NCBI GenBank assembly: GCA_002162075.1
Contig: CP021423.1
Coordinates: 2,294,001 to 2,358,000, forward strand
Length of the DNA: 64,000 nt
Direction: 5' to 3'
From: Armatimonadetes bacterium Uphvl-Ar1
GTDB lineage: Bacteria > Armatimonadota > Fimbriimonadia > Fimbriimonadales > Fimbriimonadaceae
Below, piece by piece: positions 36,205 through 45,763 of the stretch (within the stretch, counting starts at the first letter, position 1; the number at the start of each line of letters is the position of its first letter). Made by a program: the position numbers and the translations under genes. The notes below the pieces were generated by a model. The model saw nothing but the letters and a program-made list of their open reading frames with translations. It searched no databases and was not told the origin of the DNA.

Positions 36205-37599
36205 ATGTCATTTCGAATCAACACCAACGTCAATGCAATGAACGCACTCCGCAACCTCGGTTCCACCGGGATGGAGATCAACAAAGCCACGACTCGACTC
36301 GCTACGGGTCTCCGCATCAATAGCGGTGCTGACGACCCAAGTGGATTGATCGCCTCAGAAAGCTACCGAGCGCAGCTCAGTAGCATGGATCAAGCCCTGC
36401 GAAACAACCAGGACGCTATGAACTTCGCCAAAACCGCCGAGGGTGGTCTTGATGAAGTCAACCGACTTCTCCGCGATGCTCGTTCACTCGCCGTTGCCAA
36501 CGGTAATGGAACGCTTGACGATACGCAAAAGCAAGCTAACCAAACTCAGTTGAACAGTATCATGTCCTCCATCGACCGAATTGCCGGTAACACTGCATTT
36601 GGTTCCAAGAAATTGTTGAATGGAACGGCTGGTACCCAATCCAGCGTCATCAAGTCCGCTGACGTCAGCAAAGTGAGCTTCACCGGTCAGTTCAATGGTG
36701 CCGCAATTGCCAACGACGGTGCAGTTGACATCAACGTGACAACTGCTGGTCAACGAGCAACTGCACTCGGTACCGTTGCCTATGCAACTGGTGCAACCGA
36801 AGTCGCAAGTGCCGGTTCGTTTACGGTCAATGGAACCCAATTCACGGTTTCAGCCGGTACGACTCGAGATCAATTGATCCAATCAATCAACGACAAGTCC
36901 TCCGAAACAGGCGTTACCGCCGAAGTCGGTGCGGGTAACGTCGTGAGCTTCAGCTCAATCGAGTATGGTGCAGATGCCAACGTTACAGTCGTCGACGCAA
37001 ACGGATTGCTCGTCACTGGTGGTGGTTCACTCACCGACAGCGGTGTGGATGCAGAAGCAACTGTTACATTCGATGGTGCAACTGTTACTTTCGACAGCGG
37101 TAAAGGTCTCAACCTCAAAGACGCTGACGGTAACAGCATCTCGCTGACTGCTGGTGGAAACGTCGCTGGTGCAAACACAGGTGTTGGATATGTCAAACGA
37201 GGATCGTCTGACTTCCAAATCGGTGCAAACGCTGGTCAAACCGCAAGCCTCTCCCTCGGTAACTTCAGTGCTGGTGCATTGGGTCTCAACTCAACGTCCA
37301 CCAACATCACCGGAACCGACATGAGCACGGCATTGGGTGCAATCGACAGCGCAATCGCATCTGTCGCCGACAGTCGAGGTCGGATCGGTTCGTTCATGAA
37401 GAACACACTCGAATCGAACGTCCGGAGCCTCGGAATTGCTCGAGAAAACCTCGCTGCAACCGAAAGCACAATCCGAGAAATCGATGTTGCTGCAGAAATG
37501 ACCAACTACACCAAGTTGCAAATTCTCCAACAATCCGGTATCTCGATGCTTGCTCAAGCCAACTCCGGCCCGCAAGCCGTCCTCTCCCTCCTCCGATAG
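36205..37599 (+). CDS. fliC: Flagellin
   Basis: This 464-residue flagellin has the conserved D0/D1 ends: MSFRINTNVNAMNALRNLG, RLATGLRINSGADDPSGLIASE, FAKTAEGGLDEVNRLLRDARSLA at the N-terminus, and GRIGSFMKNTLESNVRSLGIARENLAATESTIREIDVAAEMTNYTKLQILQQSG...AQANSGPQAVLSLLR at the C-terminus. The centre (about 145-385) is a Thr/Ser/Gly/Ala/Val-rich variable domain, a natural surface for O-glycosylation. The ATG at 36205 follows GGAAG; the longer frame from 36100 covers the structured leader. Codon choice is less C-biased than in neighbouring plus-strand genes, as expected for a highly expressed gene. No other flagellar gene is in the window. Confidence 0.96.
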   Translation: MSFRINTNVNAMNALRNLGSTGMEINKATTRLATGLRINSGADDPSGLIASESYRAQLSSMDQALRNNQDAMNFAKTAEGGLDEVNRLLRDARSLAVANGNGTLDDTQKQANQTQLNSIMSSIDRIAGNTAFGSKKLLNGTAGTQSSVIKSADVSKVSFTGQFNGAAIANDGAVDINVTTAGQRATALGTVAYATGATEVASAGSFTVNGTQFTVSAGTTRDQLIQSINDKSSETGVTAEVGAGNVVSFSSIEYGADANVTVVDANGLLVTGGGSLTDSGVDAEATVTFDGATVTFDSGKGLNLKDADGNSISLTAGGNVAGANTGVGYVKRGSSDFQIGANAGQTASLSLGNFSAGALGLNSTSTNITGTDMSTALGAIDSAIASVADSRGRIGSFMKNTLESNVRSLGIARENLAATESTIREIDVAAEMTNYTKLQILQQSGISMLAQANSGPQAVLSLLR

Positions 37600-37622
37600 T
37601 CCGGACGAGAGTAAGACACCAA

Positions 37623-37651
37623 GAAGGGCTCCCACGAGGTGGGAGCCCTTC
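37623..37651. terminator. Hairpin between flagellin and the GT41 gene
   Basis: A perfect 13-base-pair stem (GAAGGGCTCCCAC and complement) with a three-base loop lies 24 bases after the flagellin stop and 23 bases before the convergent gene's stop. T tracts are weak on both sides, but its position suits a bidirectional terminator. Confidence 0.65.
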
Positions 37652-37673
37652 TCACGTTTCACACTAATCAATC

Positions 37674-39881
37674 TTAGAGTTGATCTTCAAGAACATCTAC
37701 AAAGTCACGGAATAACTCTGTGGTGTCACAAATCGGGCTCAAAATCACCTGCTTCCGCAAAGCACTCCGCATCTTCTCCAGCCCTTCGACCGAATGGGTC
37801 CAGCGCACCGCCGAAGCAATGTAGTCCTCAACATTCTGGCAAATCCAATCCTGATGTCCAACCGCGTTGAGAATGGACCGTACCGGACCACTCGTAAAGC
37901 TATCTTGAGCCATCGTCACAACCGGTACTCCCATCCAAAGCGATTCCAAGGTTGTCATCATCCCCGTCGCTGGGAACGAATCCAAACACAAGTCAACCTG
38001 ATTAAAGCTCGCATAATGCGCCACCCGAGTCGTGTTCTGGCGGAACACAATCCGATCCGTATCAATATCCATCGCCTTAAACCAAGCCAGATACTGACGC
38101 CGCAAACTCCCACTCGCCAAAGTCCGACTCTTCATCATGAGTCGAGAACCCTGTGTCTGCCGCAAAATCTCCGCCCATGTCTCGATGACCTGCTTGTTCA
38201 GCTTCCGAGTCCGGCAAAAACTTCCAAATGTAAACGGTTCGCCCTTAGAGACCGGTGGCACCGAAAGCGGAGTTTCAACTTCCGGCTGAACAAACCCAAA
38301 AATTGTCCTTGGGAGCCGCAAGACCTTTTCCGTAAACCATTCATCGCTGCCAGATGGCAAGTATTGACCATCCGCGACGAACGCATCCATCGCCCCAACT
38401 CCCGATGTCGTCAAAGCCGTTGGAACCGTAACCTGCATTGGAGCCGCATGGTTCACAATCGCACCAAGTCGTCCACCCGATCCATGACCAGTCAAGTCAA
38501 CTAAACAATCAATCTTATCTTCTTGAATAATTGCCGTCGCTGTCAAGTCATCAACACCAACGAGTGACCTCAAATGTGTGCACAGATTCCGAATTCGCTC
38601 CTGATGACCACCTTTTGAAGCGTCGTTGGAATATACAAAAACCTCGCATCGCCCCGGATGACGCCCCGCCAATAGGGCCTCCAACCAATATCCCTCTGGA
38701 GTCTCCTCGACCCGACCAATCAAAAAGCCCAATCGCCGAATTTGAGTCGGTCGTGCCGCCGCCCCAAATTCTGAAAATGCATAACTCCGTGACCAATTTT
38801 CCGCCGCATTCTTCACCGCTTCCGGTCCCGCAATCGCGCTACAGCTCAACGCATGGACAATATTGCTAGAAGCTTTCCGGTAGCCGGGCTTGATTTCAAT
38901 TGCTCGGGTAAAGCACTTCACGGCCTCTTCCACCATGCTCGAATCTAAGTAGACCAAGCCCAAGCCGTTATGAGCCTCAGCAATCGAGTCATCCGCATAA
39001 ATTGCCCGTTGCAAACTCTGCATGGCCTCATCAAGCCGACCGAGGCGCCGCAAAGCCTCTCCTCGATTACAGTGGGCCGAAGCTAAACTGTCGTCAAGCT
39101 GAGTCGCTTGAATACAGGCTTCGAGTGCTTGCGCTGGCTTGCCAAGGTCAAGAAAAACGCGACCCATGTTCGAATATGCTTCCGCATGGCGCGGATCAAG
39201 TCGAATCGCAGTCCGGAACGTCTCCTCTGCGTGGGAAATCTGCCCCAAAGCCGCCAGAGACTTACCCAAAACGTTGTACGCCGGAACGTAATTCTTGTTG
39301 ATCATCAAAGCCGAGTGGCAAGCCGACATCGCTTCTTCAAATTCACCCAACTTGTAATGACATTTAGCCAGCTCGGTATACGCCTGAGCATGTGAAGGAT
39401 CAAATCCGACTGCCTTTCGGAAATATTGCGCCGCATTCATCCACTCTTTGAGCGAAGCATAGAGCTGGGCGAGATGATAATGAGTATCACTCAGCGATGG
39501 ATTCAAATCTAACGCTCGGTGGAATGCATCCATCGCCTCTTCTGGCTTCCCTGCGCCCGTGAGTGCCGAACCCAGATTCGACCAAGCCTCCGCATATTCA
39601 GGATGAGCCGATGTCAATCGCTGAAGAAGGCTAACCGCCTCCTCATATTCCTTATGACCCAAGCGAACCGTCGAGAGTAAAAATAAAGCATCAGGATTTT
39701 CCGGATCCGTTGCCAATACCTTTTCATATATTGGCTCTGCCATATGGAGCCTGTGTTCACGCTGATGCGACAATCCTTCCTGAATCTGAACAGTAAATGG
39801 TGAACCAACCGTTCGGAGCGTGTACTCTTTCGTCAAGTCACGCGCAGATCGATCAGCTGTCTTCCTCAGGAACCTATTCAT
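37674..39881 (-). CDS. TPR protein with O-GlcNAc transferase-like domain (GT41, SPINDLY family)
   Basis: This 735-residue protein has about nine TPR repeats (residues about 45-345, e.g. AEAWSNLGSALTGAGKPEEAMDAFHRALDLNPS and AEAYSNMGRVFLDLGKPAQALEACIQA), followed by a C-terminal GT41 domain. The latter has GFLIGRVEETPEGYW, IDCLVDLTGHGSGGRLGAIVNHAAPMQVTV, FTFGSFCRTRKLNKQVIETWAEIL, and LDSFPATGMMTTLESLWMGVPVVTM, matching the OGT/SPY pattern for UDP-sugar binding. It transfers a sugar to Ser/Thr of proteins. ATG at 39881 with GGAG five bases upstream is preferred to the TTG at 39902. It is convergent with flagellin, its most likely substrate (inference). Confidence 0.9.
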   Translation of the reverse strand: MNRFLRKTADRSARDLTKEYTLRTVGSPFTVQIQEGLSHQREHRLHMAEPIYEKVLATDPENPDALFLLSTVRLGHKEYEEAVSLLQRLTSAHPEYAEAWSNLGSALTGAGKPEEAMDAFHRALDLNPSLSDTHYHLAQLYASLKEWMNAAQYFRKAVGFDPSHAQAYTELAKCHYKLGEFEEAMSACHSALMINKNYVPAYNVLGKSLAALGQISHAEETFRTAIRLDPRHAEAYSNMGRVFLDLGKPAQALEACIQATQLDDSLASAHCNRGEALRRLGRLDEAMQSLQRAIYADDSIAEAHNGLGLVYLDSSMVEEAVKCFTRAIEIKPGYRKASSNIVHALSCSAIAGPEAVKNAAENWSRSYAFSEFGAAARPTQIRRLGFLIGRVEETPEGYWLEALLAGRHPGRCEVFVYSNDASKGGHQERIRNLCTHLRSLVGVDDLTATAIIQEDKIDCLVDLTGHGSGGRLGAIVNHAAPMQVTVPTALTTSGVGAMDAFVADGQYLPSGSDEWFTEKVLRLPRTIFGFVQPEVETPLSVPPVSKGEPFTFGSFCRTRKLNKQVIETWAEILRQTQGSRLMMKSRTLASGSLRRQYLAWFKAMDIDTDRIVFRQNTTRVAHYASFNQVDLCLDSFPATGMMTTLESLWMGVPVVTMAQDSFTSGPVRSILNAVGHQDWICQNVEDYIASAVRWTHSVEGLEKMRSALRKQVILSPICDTTELFRDFVDVLEDQL

Positions 39882-40002
39882 GAACACTCCGGACAAGTTC
39901 AATCCTCTTGCCCAGTATTTCTATCGGGGACTACTTGAGGTTTTTGCAGTCAAAATCTAAAAAATTCATCCGCATTTTTACTGGGGTCACCTGATCAAAA
40001 TC

Positions 40003-40599
40003 TCAACGTACAATTTTCTCAGCAATCTTACTAATCCACTCCTTCCGCAATCGAGAATTGCCCCAGTGTGTAGCCTTGACCCGGGGTTCCACCTGAAGAC
40101 GCACCAACTTTCCCCCTACTTCCGCATCAACCGCCACCCACCCCCCCAAACCCAAAAGAGAATGGATATTTGCCCGCTTACCCACCCCTTTGATCGCCGA
40201 ATAAGGCAAGGATACGTGATGAACCTCCCCAAAAAACTCCAGCTCTTCATCCCGAAACACTAAGAATCCTAAATCCTCGTGCGGGTCAAGTAATCCGTAC
40301 TTCCCGGGGCGACTGAACCCGGCAAAAAATCGCTCAGACTTGTCGTACTCGTACTCATCCTTGAAACGCATCTCGATGGCATGGCGCAACCCCCGATTGC
40401 CGAACAACCCCAGAAAATTCACCCCCATCCACCCGACTACAAAAAAGGCTAGCCCGAGCAAAATCCCCTTCGGGGTGACGCCAAATCGAACGATCTCCTG
40501 GACCGATAACCCCAAAAGCGGAAACGAAAGCAGAACCGGAATCAAATTTCCCGGAATTTGCCGCCCCAAACTCCAAACCCGCTTCCGTTCCGAAGGCAT
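40003..40599 (-). CDS. Membrane protein of unknown function
   Basis: A 198-residue protein with two membrane helices (IPVLLSFPLLGLSVQEIV and ILLGLAFFVVGWMGVNFLGLF) near the N-terminus, and a soluble C-terminal part of strands (LGFLVFRDEELEFFGEVHHVSLPYSAIKGV, WVAVDAEVGGKLVRLQVEPR) that resembles a PH-like bacterial domain in layout. The C-terminus is basic (RKEWISKIAEKIVR). No specific family can be named. It is divergent from the AddB-like gene, with starts only 15 bases apart, so promoters must overlap the coding regions. Confidence 0.6.
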   Translation of the reverse strand: MPSERKRVWSLGRQIPGNLIPVLLSFPLLGLSVQEIVRFGVTPKGILLGLAFFVVGWMGVNFLGLFGNRGLRHAIEMRFKDEYEYDKSERFFAGFSRPGKYGLLDPHEDLGFLVFRDEELEFFGEVHHVSLPYSAIKGVGKRANIHSLLGLGGWVAVDAEVGGKLVRLQVEPRVKATHWGNSRLRKEWISKIAEKIVR

Positions 40600-40614
40600 A
40601 ATGATTATTCAACT

Positions 40615-43497
40615 ATGGCAGATCGAAGACCTCAGGTGGTCATCGTGCCTCCCGGAGGCGCGGGCCTCCGTGCCGCCCTCAATAAACTTGTAACTCACGA
40701 AACTGTCGTCACCGCCCTTGAGGACAGTGCCCTCCACAGCGCTAAGCAAATGCTCGGTGACCGAGAAGTCGAAGAATATCTTCCCTTTGGCTCATGCGTG
40801 GGCAGATTCGCCGCCATGTGCGGAGATACTGGCTTTCCGCGCCTCACCGGCCCCCAAAGCTTTCATCTCATCCAACGCTCTGCCAGCGAACTTCATTTCG
40901 ACAACGTACTGTCCGCCGCCGCCTTCTCTCTCGGACTCGCCAAAAACCTCGCCCGAACCCTGACCGAACTGCGCTACCACGGATTCCGCCCCGATGATCT
41001 CCGCCAATCCGCCGAAAAAACCACCGATCCCATCTCCGCCGAGCGGTTCAATTCCCTCGCCGAACTAATCGAAATTTACGAAGCCCAATGTCACACCCAT
41101 GGCCGAGAATTTGCATCCGAGAGAGCCGAATTTTGCATCAGCCAAAACGAACCTCGCCATTTCACTTTTCGACATCTCATCGTCCTCATTTCCGGCGATC
41201 GCAGCCCCATATATGACCAGTGGATTCAATGGGTTGCCTCACAGGGCATTCGAGTGGACTGCATCATCGCAGCGTGGCCAGGCGAAAATTCTCCCTTTCA
41301 GTACGAACTCAGTTGGGCAGATCAACTTGGAGAAGTGACTGACTGGACAGCCGAGCTTTCCCAAAACGAAATCTGGACACAACATCTATTCCATCGTCCG
41401 TCTCGTCAAATTCCAGATTGCCCCGTCACCGCAACTCACTTCACAATGGGCGATATGCTCAGCGAATGCGAATGGATCGTGCGGGAGATTCAATCACTTC
41501 TCCGAGCCGGAACTGAGCCCGGTCAAATTGGCATCTTCATTCGGGGAGCCACCGATACCATTCCCCTCCTGAACACCGCCGCAGAACGGTTCGGCCTCCC
41601 CCTCACCGGGACTCGTTCCGCCCCCCTGCACTCCAATGGGTTTGTTGCCGCCACTCTCGAACTCCTCCGTGCTTTCGCCAGCCCGGATATCCGCAATCTC
41701 CGATTTGCATTTGGCAATAGCTATTTCGGGATTCCTTCTCAAGACTACGACGACCTCGTCAAATCTCTTTACGCGATCCAAGCCAACAATCCCGAACCTT
41801 GGAGCGAACTCATTGAAGTCCTTGCAGAGAACCCGGAATATAAATGGATCAACCACCTTTTGGAATGGCGCAAAAATGCATCTGAATCCCCAAAAACCCT
41901 CAGCTACTGGGCTGAGATTATCCACACCATTTGGTCAGAAACGCCAATTCTGGACAACGCAATCTCAGGGCCAACCACCGCGATTCGACGAGACCAACAT
42001 GCCTGGACCGTCATGCAACGCACACTCCGCGACGCCGCTTTATCTTACAACAACGATTTCACCATTGACTTACCCCACTTCGTTTCCCTCGCTGAAACAA
42101 TATGGAAAGAAGAAGTCGTAATCTGGGAAGCCGACCCCGGACATATCCGCCTGTGTACCAACCCCAACCAATTGGTCGGATTTGAGCACGTTTTCTGCCT
42201 CCAAATGCTCGAAGGAACTCTCCCACGCCGCCGACGCCAAGATCCCGTACTTGACGATTTCGACCGCCAAATCCTCAATGAATCATTCCCCGACCACCCA
42301 ACCCTTCCTTATTCGACTATTACTTCCGCTCGCGAACGCGCCCTCTTCACCACTCTAGCTGCGTCCGCTCAACAAACCATCACCTTCTCCCATGCCGATG
42401 CCGGCGAGGAACGCGACAACATCGCCACTTTCTACTTGGAAGAAGTGAAATCTCTCATCCCCACACGCTCCCACACATTCAAGAGATCAGAACTTACACC
42501 CCCTGCGCCTGACTGCCAAACCTGGCCCGACCGAACGCTACGCGATGCTTTAGATTCCCCCCGCACGGAATTCACACCTCCTGAACTCACAACCGAAGTC
42601 GGTCAAGCCGTCGCCCGACCAGACTTCACCAAAGCTATCTCGATTCAGCAACTCGCTCAAGCCGCCGCCTGCCCATTCCGATCAGTTTTCAACCATCAGG
42701 TGACATACAAAGCTCCCGACCGGAGCCTTCCTATCGCCATCATGAGAACACTTCCAAAAAAAGCTCAACTGATCCACCAACCTTCCGCAACTGCCGCCCG
42801 AGAAACCCTCATGGCCCTCGCCAAGTCGGAGCTCGAAGAACATCTTCACCGTCTCGACGAATGGGAGCAAATCCTCTACCAAGACACAATTGATCGAGTC
42901 GTTCAGGGCTGGATCACGCGTGAATTCGAATCCCGCCAACTCTTAAACCTAGAGTCTTATCAAAAGGTTGATAACTTCGTTCCTCGTTCTGAACTCAAAG
43001 GCGACCCCAACATTCAACTCAAGTTTCACCTGGATGCTCTCTACCAAAAAGGACCGAACAAAATCGGATTCCTCTACAGCGGATACATCCCTCGCTACCT
43101 TTCCAACAAAGACGATATCGAAAACGCTCTCTTGTCAACGCTCATGCTCTACGCTCTCGACCGTCAAAACCAAGACAACGTTGCCGTTCTCGTAGATTCG
43201 CTCGAAGGGGATCGTGCCCTCCTGACCAAAAAAGCAAAAATTGACTGGCTCGCCAGCTCAACTTACGGCACTTCGATTTTCCACTCGCCCCTCGAATCCA
43301 AAAATCCCGAATACCAGTCCTCATCAATTCTTGACTCTCTGCAATCCGAAATCAAGCGGGCCCAAACCGCAATCCGCCAAGCCACCGCCATCCCCCAAAA
43401 TGGCGACCACTGCGCCCGTTGTTCACTCGGCGACCTCTGCCGTACCCACAACGAATTCGGTGAAATCCAGTCCATATTCGATGAGGCTCAGCCATGA
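40615..43497 (+). CDS. addB: AddB-like recombination protein with probable inactive nuclease
   Basis: A 960-residue protein similar in layout to AddB/RexB. It has a degenerate UvrD-like helicase region (FGSCVGRFAAMC, IGIFIRGATDTIPLLNTAAERFGLP, EHVFCLQMLEGTLPRRRRQDPVLDD, SARERALFTTLAAS) and a C-terminal PD-(D/E)XK-type domain with the Fe-S cysteine pattern: AACPF (about residue 685) and CARCSLGDLC near the end. In the nuclease core, the usual first Asp survives in FHLDALY, but the D-x-K motif is replaced by IGFLYSGY, so the nuclease looks dead. ATG at 40615 is chosen over 40558. Its stop overlaps the helicase ATG as ATGA. Confidence 0.8.
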   Translation: MADRRPQVVIVPPGGAGLRAALNKLVTHETVVTALEDSALHSAKQMLGDREVEEYLPFGSCVGRFAAMCGDTGFPRLTGPQSFHLIQRSASELHFDNVLSAAAFSLGLAKNLARTLTELRYHGFRPDDLRQSAEKTTDPISAERFNSLAELIEIYEAQCHTHGREFASERAEFCISQNEPRHFTFRHLIVLISGDRSPIYDQWIQWVASQGIRVDCIIAAWPGENSPFQYELSWADQLGEVTDWTAELSQNEIWTQHLFHRPSRQIPDCPVTATHFTMGDMLSECEWIVREIQSLLRAGTEPGQIGIFIRGATDTIPLLNTAAERFGLPLTGTRSAPLHSNGFVAATLELLRAFASPDIRNLRFAFGNSYFGIPSQDYDDLVKSLYAIQANNPEPWSELIEVLAENPEYKWINHLLEWRKNASESPKTLSYWAEIIHTIWSETPILDNAISGPTTAIRRDQHAWTVMQRTLRDAALSYNNDFTIDLPHFVSLAETIWKEEVVIWEADPGHIRLCTNPNQLVGFEHVFCLQMLEGTLPRRRRQDPVLDDFDRQILNESFPDHPTLPYSTITSARERALFTTLAASAQQTITFSHADAGEERDNIATFYLEEVKSLIPTRSHTFKRSELTPPAPDCQTWPDRTLRDALDSPRTEFTPPELTTEVGQAVARPDFTKAISIQQLAQAAACPFRSVFNHQVTYKAPDRSLPIAIMRTLPKKAQLIHQPSATAARETLMALAKSELEEHLHRLDEWEQILYQDTIDRVVQGWITREFESRQLLNLESYQKVDNFVPRSELKGDPNIQLKFHLDALYQKGPNKIGFLYSGYIPRYLSNKDDIENALLSTLMLYALDRQNQDNVAVLVDSLEGDRALLTKKAKIDWLASSTYGTSIFHSPLESKNPEYQSSSILDSLQSEIKRAQTAIRQATAIPQNGDHCARCSLGDLCRTHNEFGEIQSIFDEAQP

Positions 43498-45746
43498 GCC
43501 ACACTTGGAATCCTCAGCAGTCTCAAGCAATAGCCAGCCCTCTCAACCATTTGGTGATTGTCGCGAGTGCGGGAGCAGGGAAAACTGAAGTCATCGTCCA
43601 GCGATACCTCAGGTACGTCACCGAGCATGGATTTTCACCCAGCCAAATCCTCGCCGTCACCTACACATACCGCGCCGCCGCAAGCATGAAGCAGCGCATT
43701 TGCCGCATCCTCCGCGATCGTGAACTTTACGATGCTGCCCAAGAAGCTGAAACCGGCCCGATCCAAACCATTCACAGCTTTTATGAACGCATACTCCGCG
43801 AGAATTCCGTATGGTCAGGTCTCAACCCAGATTTTGAAATCGTCTCAGAATCAGAAGCCGATCGCCTCTGGGATCTCTCACTCCGATTAGCCCTCACCCA
43901 ACCCGAAGCTGATCAGCCCGAAGTCAAAAAATACCGCCAGCAAACTGCCGGAAAGCGCCGCTGGAAAGGCATTCTCGACCTCGATACCCTCCTTCGCTCC
44001 CAAGTCGTCCACGACATCATCCAGCCCGCGAGAAGTCAAGGGCTGACTCACCTAGAACTAGAGGAGTCGTTCACTACGATTGAGCAAGTCAACCTAATGG
44101 TTGCCAGAATCATGAATGATCCTGCCTGGCCAACCGACCCAACTCTGACCATAGGAGCCAAAGCCCAGCACTACCCCAAGCCTTCAAAAGAACACCTCGT
44201 CGGTAACCAGCTAGATGTCGAAGTCGATCTCTTCCTCGGTCTCATGCGCCTCGCTGTTCAAACGTGGCAAAACTACGAGACCGAACTTGCCAAGAGAAGT
44301 CAACTCGATTTCTCAATGCTGGAGCAGCGCGCCCTCAACCTCTTGGATGAAAATCCCACGCTTGCGTCAAGAATTCGCCAACAGTTCCAGGTCATCCTTC
44401 TTGATGAATCTCAAGACGCAAATCACAACCAATTCCGGTTCCTCAAGTCGCTCAGTCTCAACCACTCCCTCAGCGTAGGCGATCAAAAGCAATCCATCTA
44501 CGGTTTCCGTGGCTCCGCCCTCCAAGAATTTGAACGACAAATTGACGAGAACACAATCAAACTCGAACTGAATTACCGCTCCCAACCTGGCATCATCAAT
44601 TTCGTCAACCACCTCTTCCACAACCAGTGGGGCAACCAATACGACCCGATGAACCCCGGAAAGCACGCGCCGACCAATCCCCTTGATTTCAATGGAGTCG
44701 AACTCCTCGAATCGGAGTCCGCGACCGCGGCATCCCGAACTGCGAACTTCGTCCACCAAATGATCAAAGAAGGGACAAGGCTTCAAGACATCGTGATCCT
44801 GACCCAAGGCCGACGCGCCTTGGGACAAATCCAATCCCTGCTCACCGCAAAAGAAATCCCCACCGAAGCCGCTGGCACCACCGATTCCCTCTTCACGCGA
44901 ATGGAAGCTCGCGACATGGCCAATCTCCTCACTTGCTGCGTCCACCCCACCAGTGATTACTACCTCGCCTGCCTCTTGCATAGTCCCTATGTTGGCCTCA
45001 GTCTTGACTCCATCATTCTTCTTGGCCAATCTCAAAATATCTTCGACCACTTGGCTGAATTTGAATACCCTCTCGATTCTGACAAATCCAAGATTCAAGA
45101 ATTTCTGAGTTGGTTCACTGAAATCCGCGCTTTTTGCGACCGATTCAGCGCCTACGAAATTATCAATCAAGCCCTCAAGCGCTCTCCCTATCTCGCCAAC
45201 CTTGGCTCCAAAACCGGAGGTGAACAAAATATCGCCAATGCCCGAAAACTGCTCGTGCTTGCAACCAGAAATCCCGAACTCACCCCCCTCCAACTCGCCG
45301 ACCGCTTCCGGCATCTCCAAGCCGTCGCTCAGCGCGAACCCCTCGCCCCTCTCCACGATCCTGACGCCGAAGTTGTCCGCCTCATGACAATCCACAAATC
45401 AAAGGGGCTAGAATTCCCCAACGTCATCGTCCATGGTCACGACCTAAACGACTTCAAACGAAGCCAGGACATCATTACCGACTTTCGTAACCAATCCGCT
45501 TTCACCAAATTCAAGGGCAAAAATGTGATTCACGATCAGCTCAAAGATCGTCTCCACCAAGCCGAAATGGCCGAGAAGATGCGGCTCCTGTATGTTGCCT
45601 GCACTCGCGCAGAATCCCGCCTGATTCTCGGCATTCGCCCACCGAATTCGAAGGCAAAGAACAGTCTCCTCACCCAACTCCTCCTTAAGCCCCTTCCCCG
45701 GAGCGATTACGCACAACACAACGTCCGGCTCCACCCCGCTCCTTAA
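43494..45746 (+). CDS. addA: UvrD/Rep-family helicase, AddA-like without nuclease domain
   Basis: A 750-residue superfamily 1 helicase: N-terminal WNPQQSQAIASPLNHLVIVASAGAGKTEVI (Q motif and Walker A), TYTYRAAASMKQRI, HSFYERILREN, ILLDESQDANHNQFRFLKSL (motif II, DESQD), GDQKQSIYGFRGS, LNYRSQPGI, TIHKSKGLEFPNVIVHG and LLYVACTRAESRLILG (motif VI). The protein ends about 40 residues after motif VI, whereas AddA proteins carry a further nuclease domain of several hundred residues. With the AddB-like partner upstream this makes a two-subunit double-strand-end helicase that seems to lack nuclease activity. Confidence 0.88.
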   Translation: MSHTWNPQQSQAIASPLNHLVIVASAGAGKTEVIVQRYLRYVTEHGFSPSQILAVTYTYRAAASMKQRICRILRDRELYDAAQEAETGPIQTIHSFYERILRENSVWSGLNPDFEIVSESEADRLWDLSLRLALTQPEADQPEVKKYRQQTAGKRRWKGILDLDTLLRSQVVHDIIQPARSQGLTHLELEESFTTIEQVNLMVARIMNDPAWPTDPTLTIGAKAQHYPKPSKEHLVGNQLDVEVDLFLGLMRLAVQTWQNYETELAKRSQLDFSMLEQRALNLLDENPTLASRIRQQFQVILLDESQDANHNQFRFLKSLSLNHSLSVGDQKQSIYGFRGSALQEFERQIDENTIKLELNYRSQPGIINFVNHLFHNQWGNQYDPMNPGKHAPTNPLDFNGVELLESESATAASRTANFVHQMIKEGTRLQDIVILTQGRRALGQIQSLLTAKEIPTEAAGTTDSLFTRMEARDMANLLTCCVHPTSDYYLACLLHSPYVGLSLDSIILLGQSQNIFDHLAEFEYPLDSDKSKIQEFLSWFTEIRAFCDRFSAYEIINQALKRSPYLANLGSKTGGEQNIANARKLLVLATRNPELTPLQLADRFRHLQAVAQREPLAPLHDPDAEVVRLMTIHKSKGLEFPNVIVHGHDLNDFKRSQDIITDFRNQSAFTKFKGKNVIHDQLKDRLHQAEMAEKMRLLYVACTRAESRLILGIRPPNSKAKNSLLTQLLLKPLPRSDYAQHNVRLHPAP

Positions 45747-45763
45747 TCGGTAAACTCCCATTA

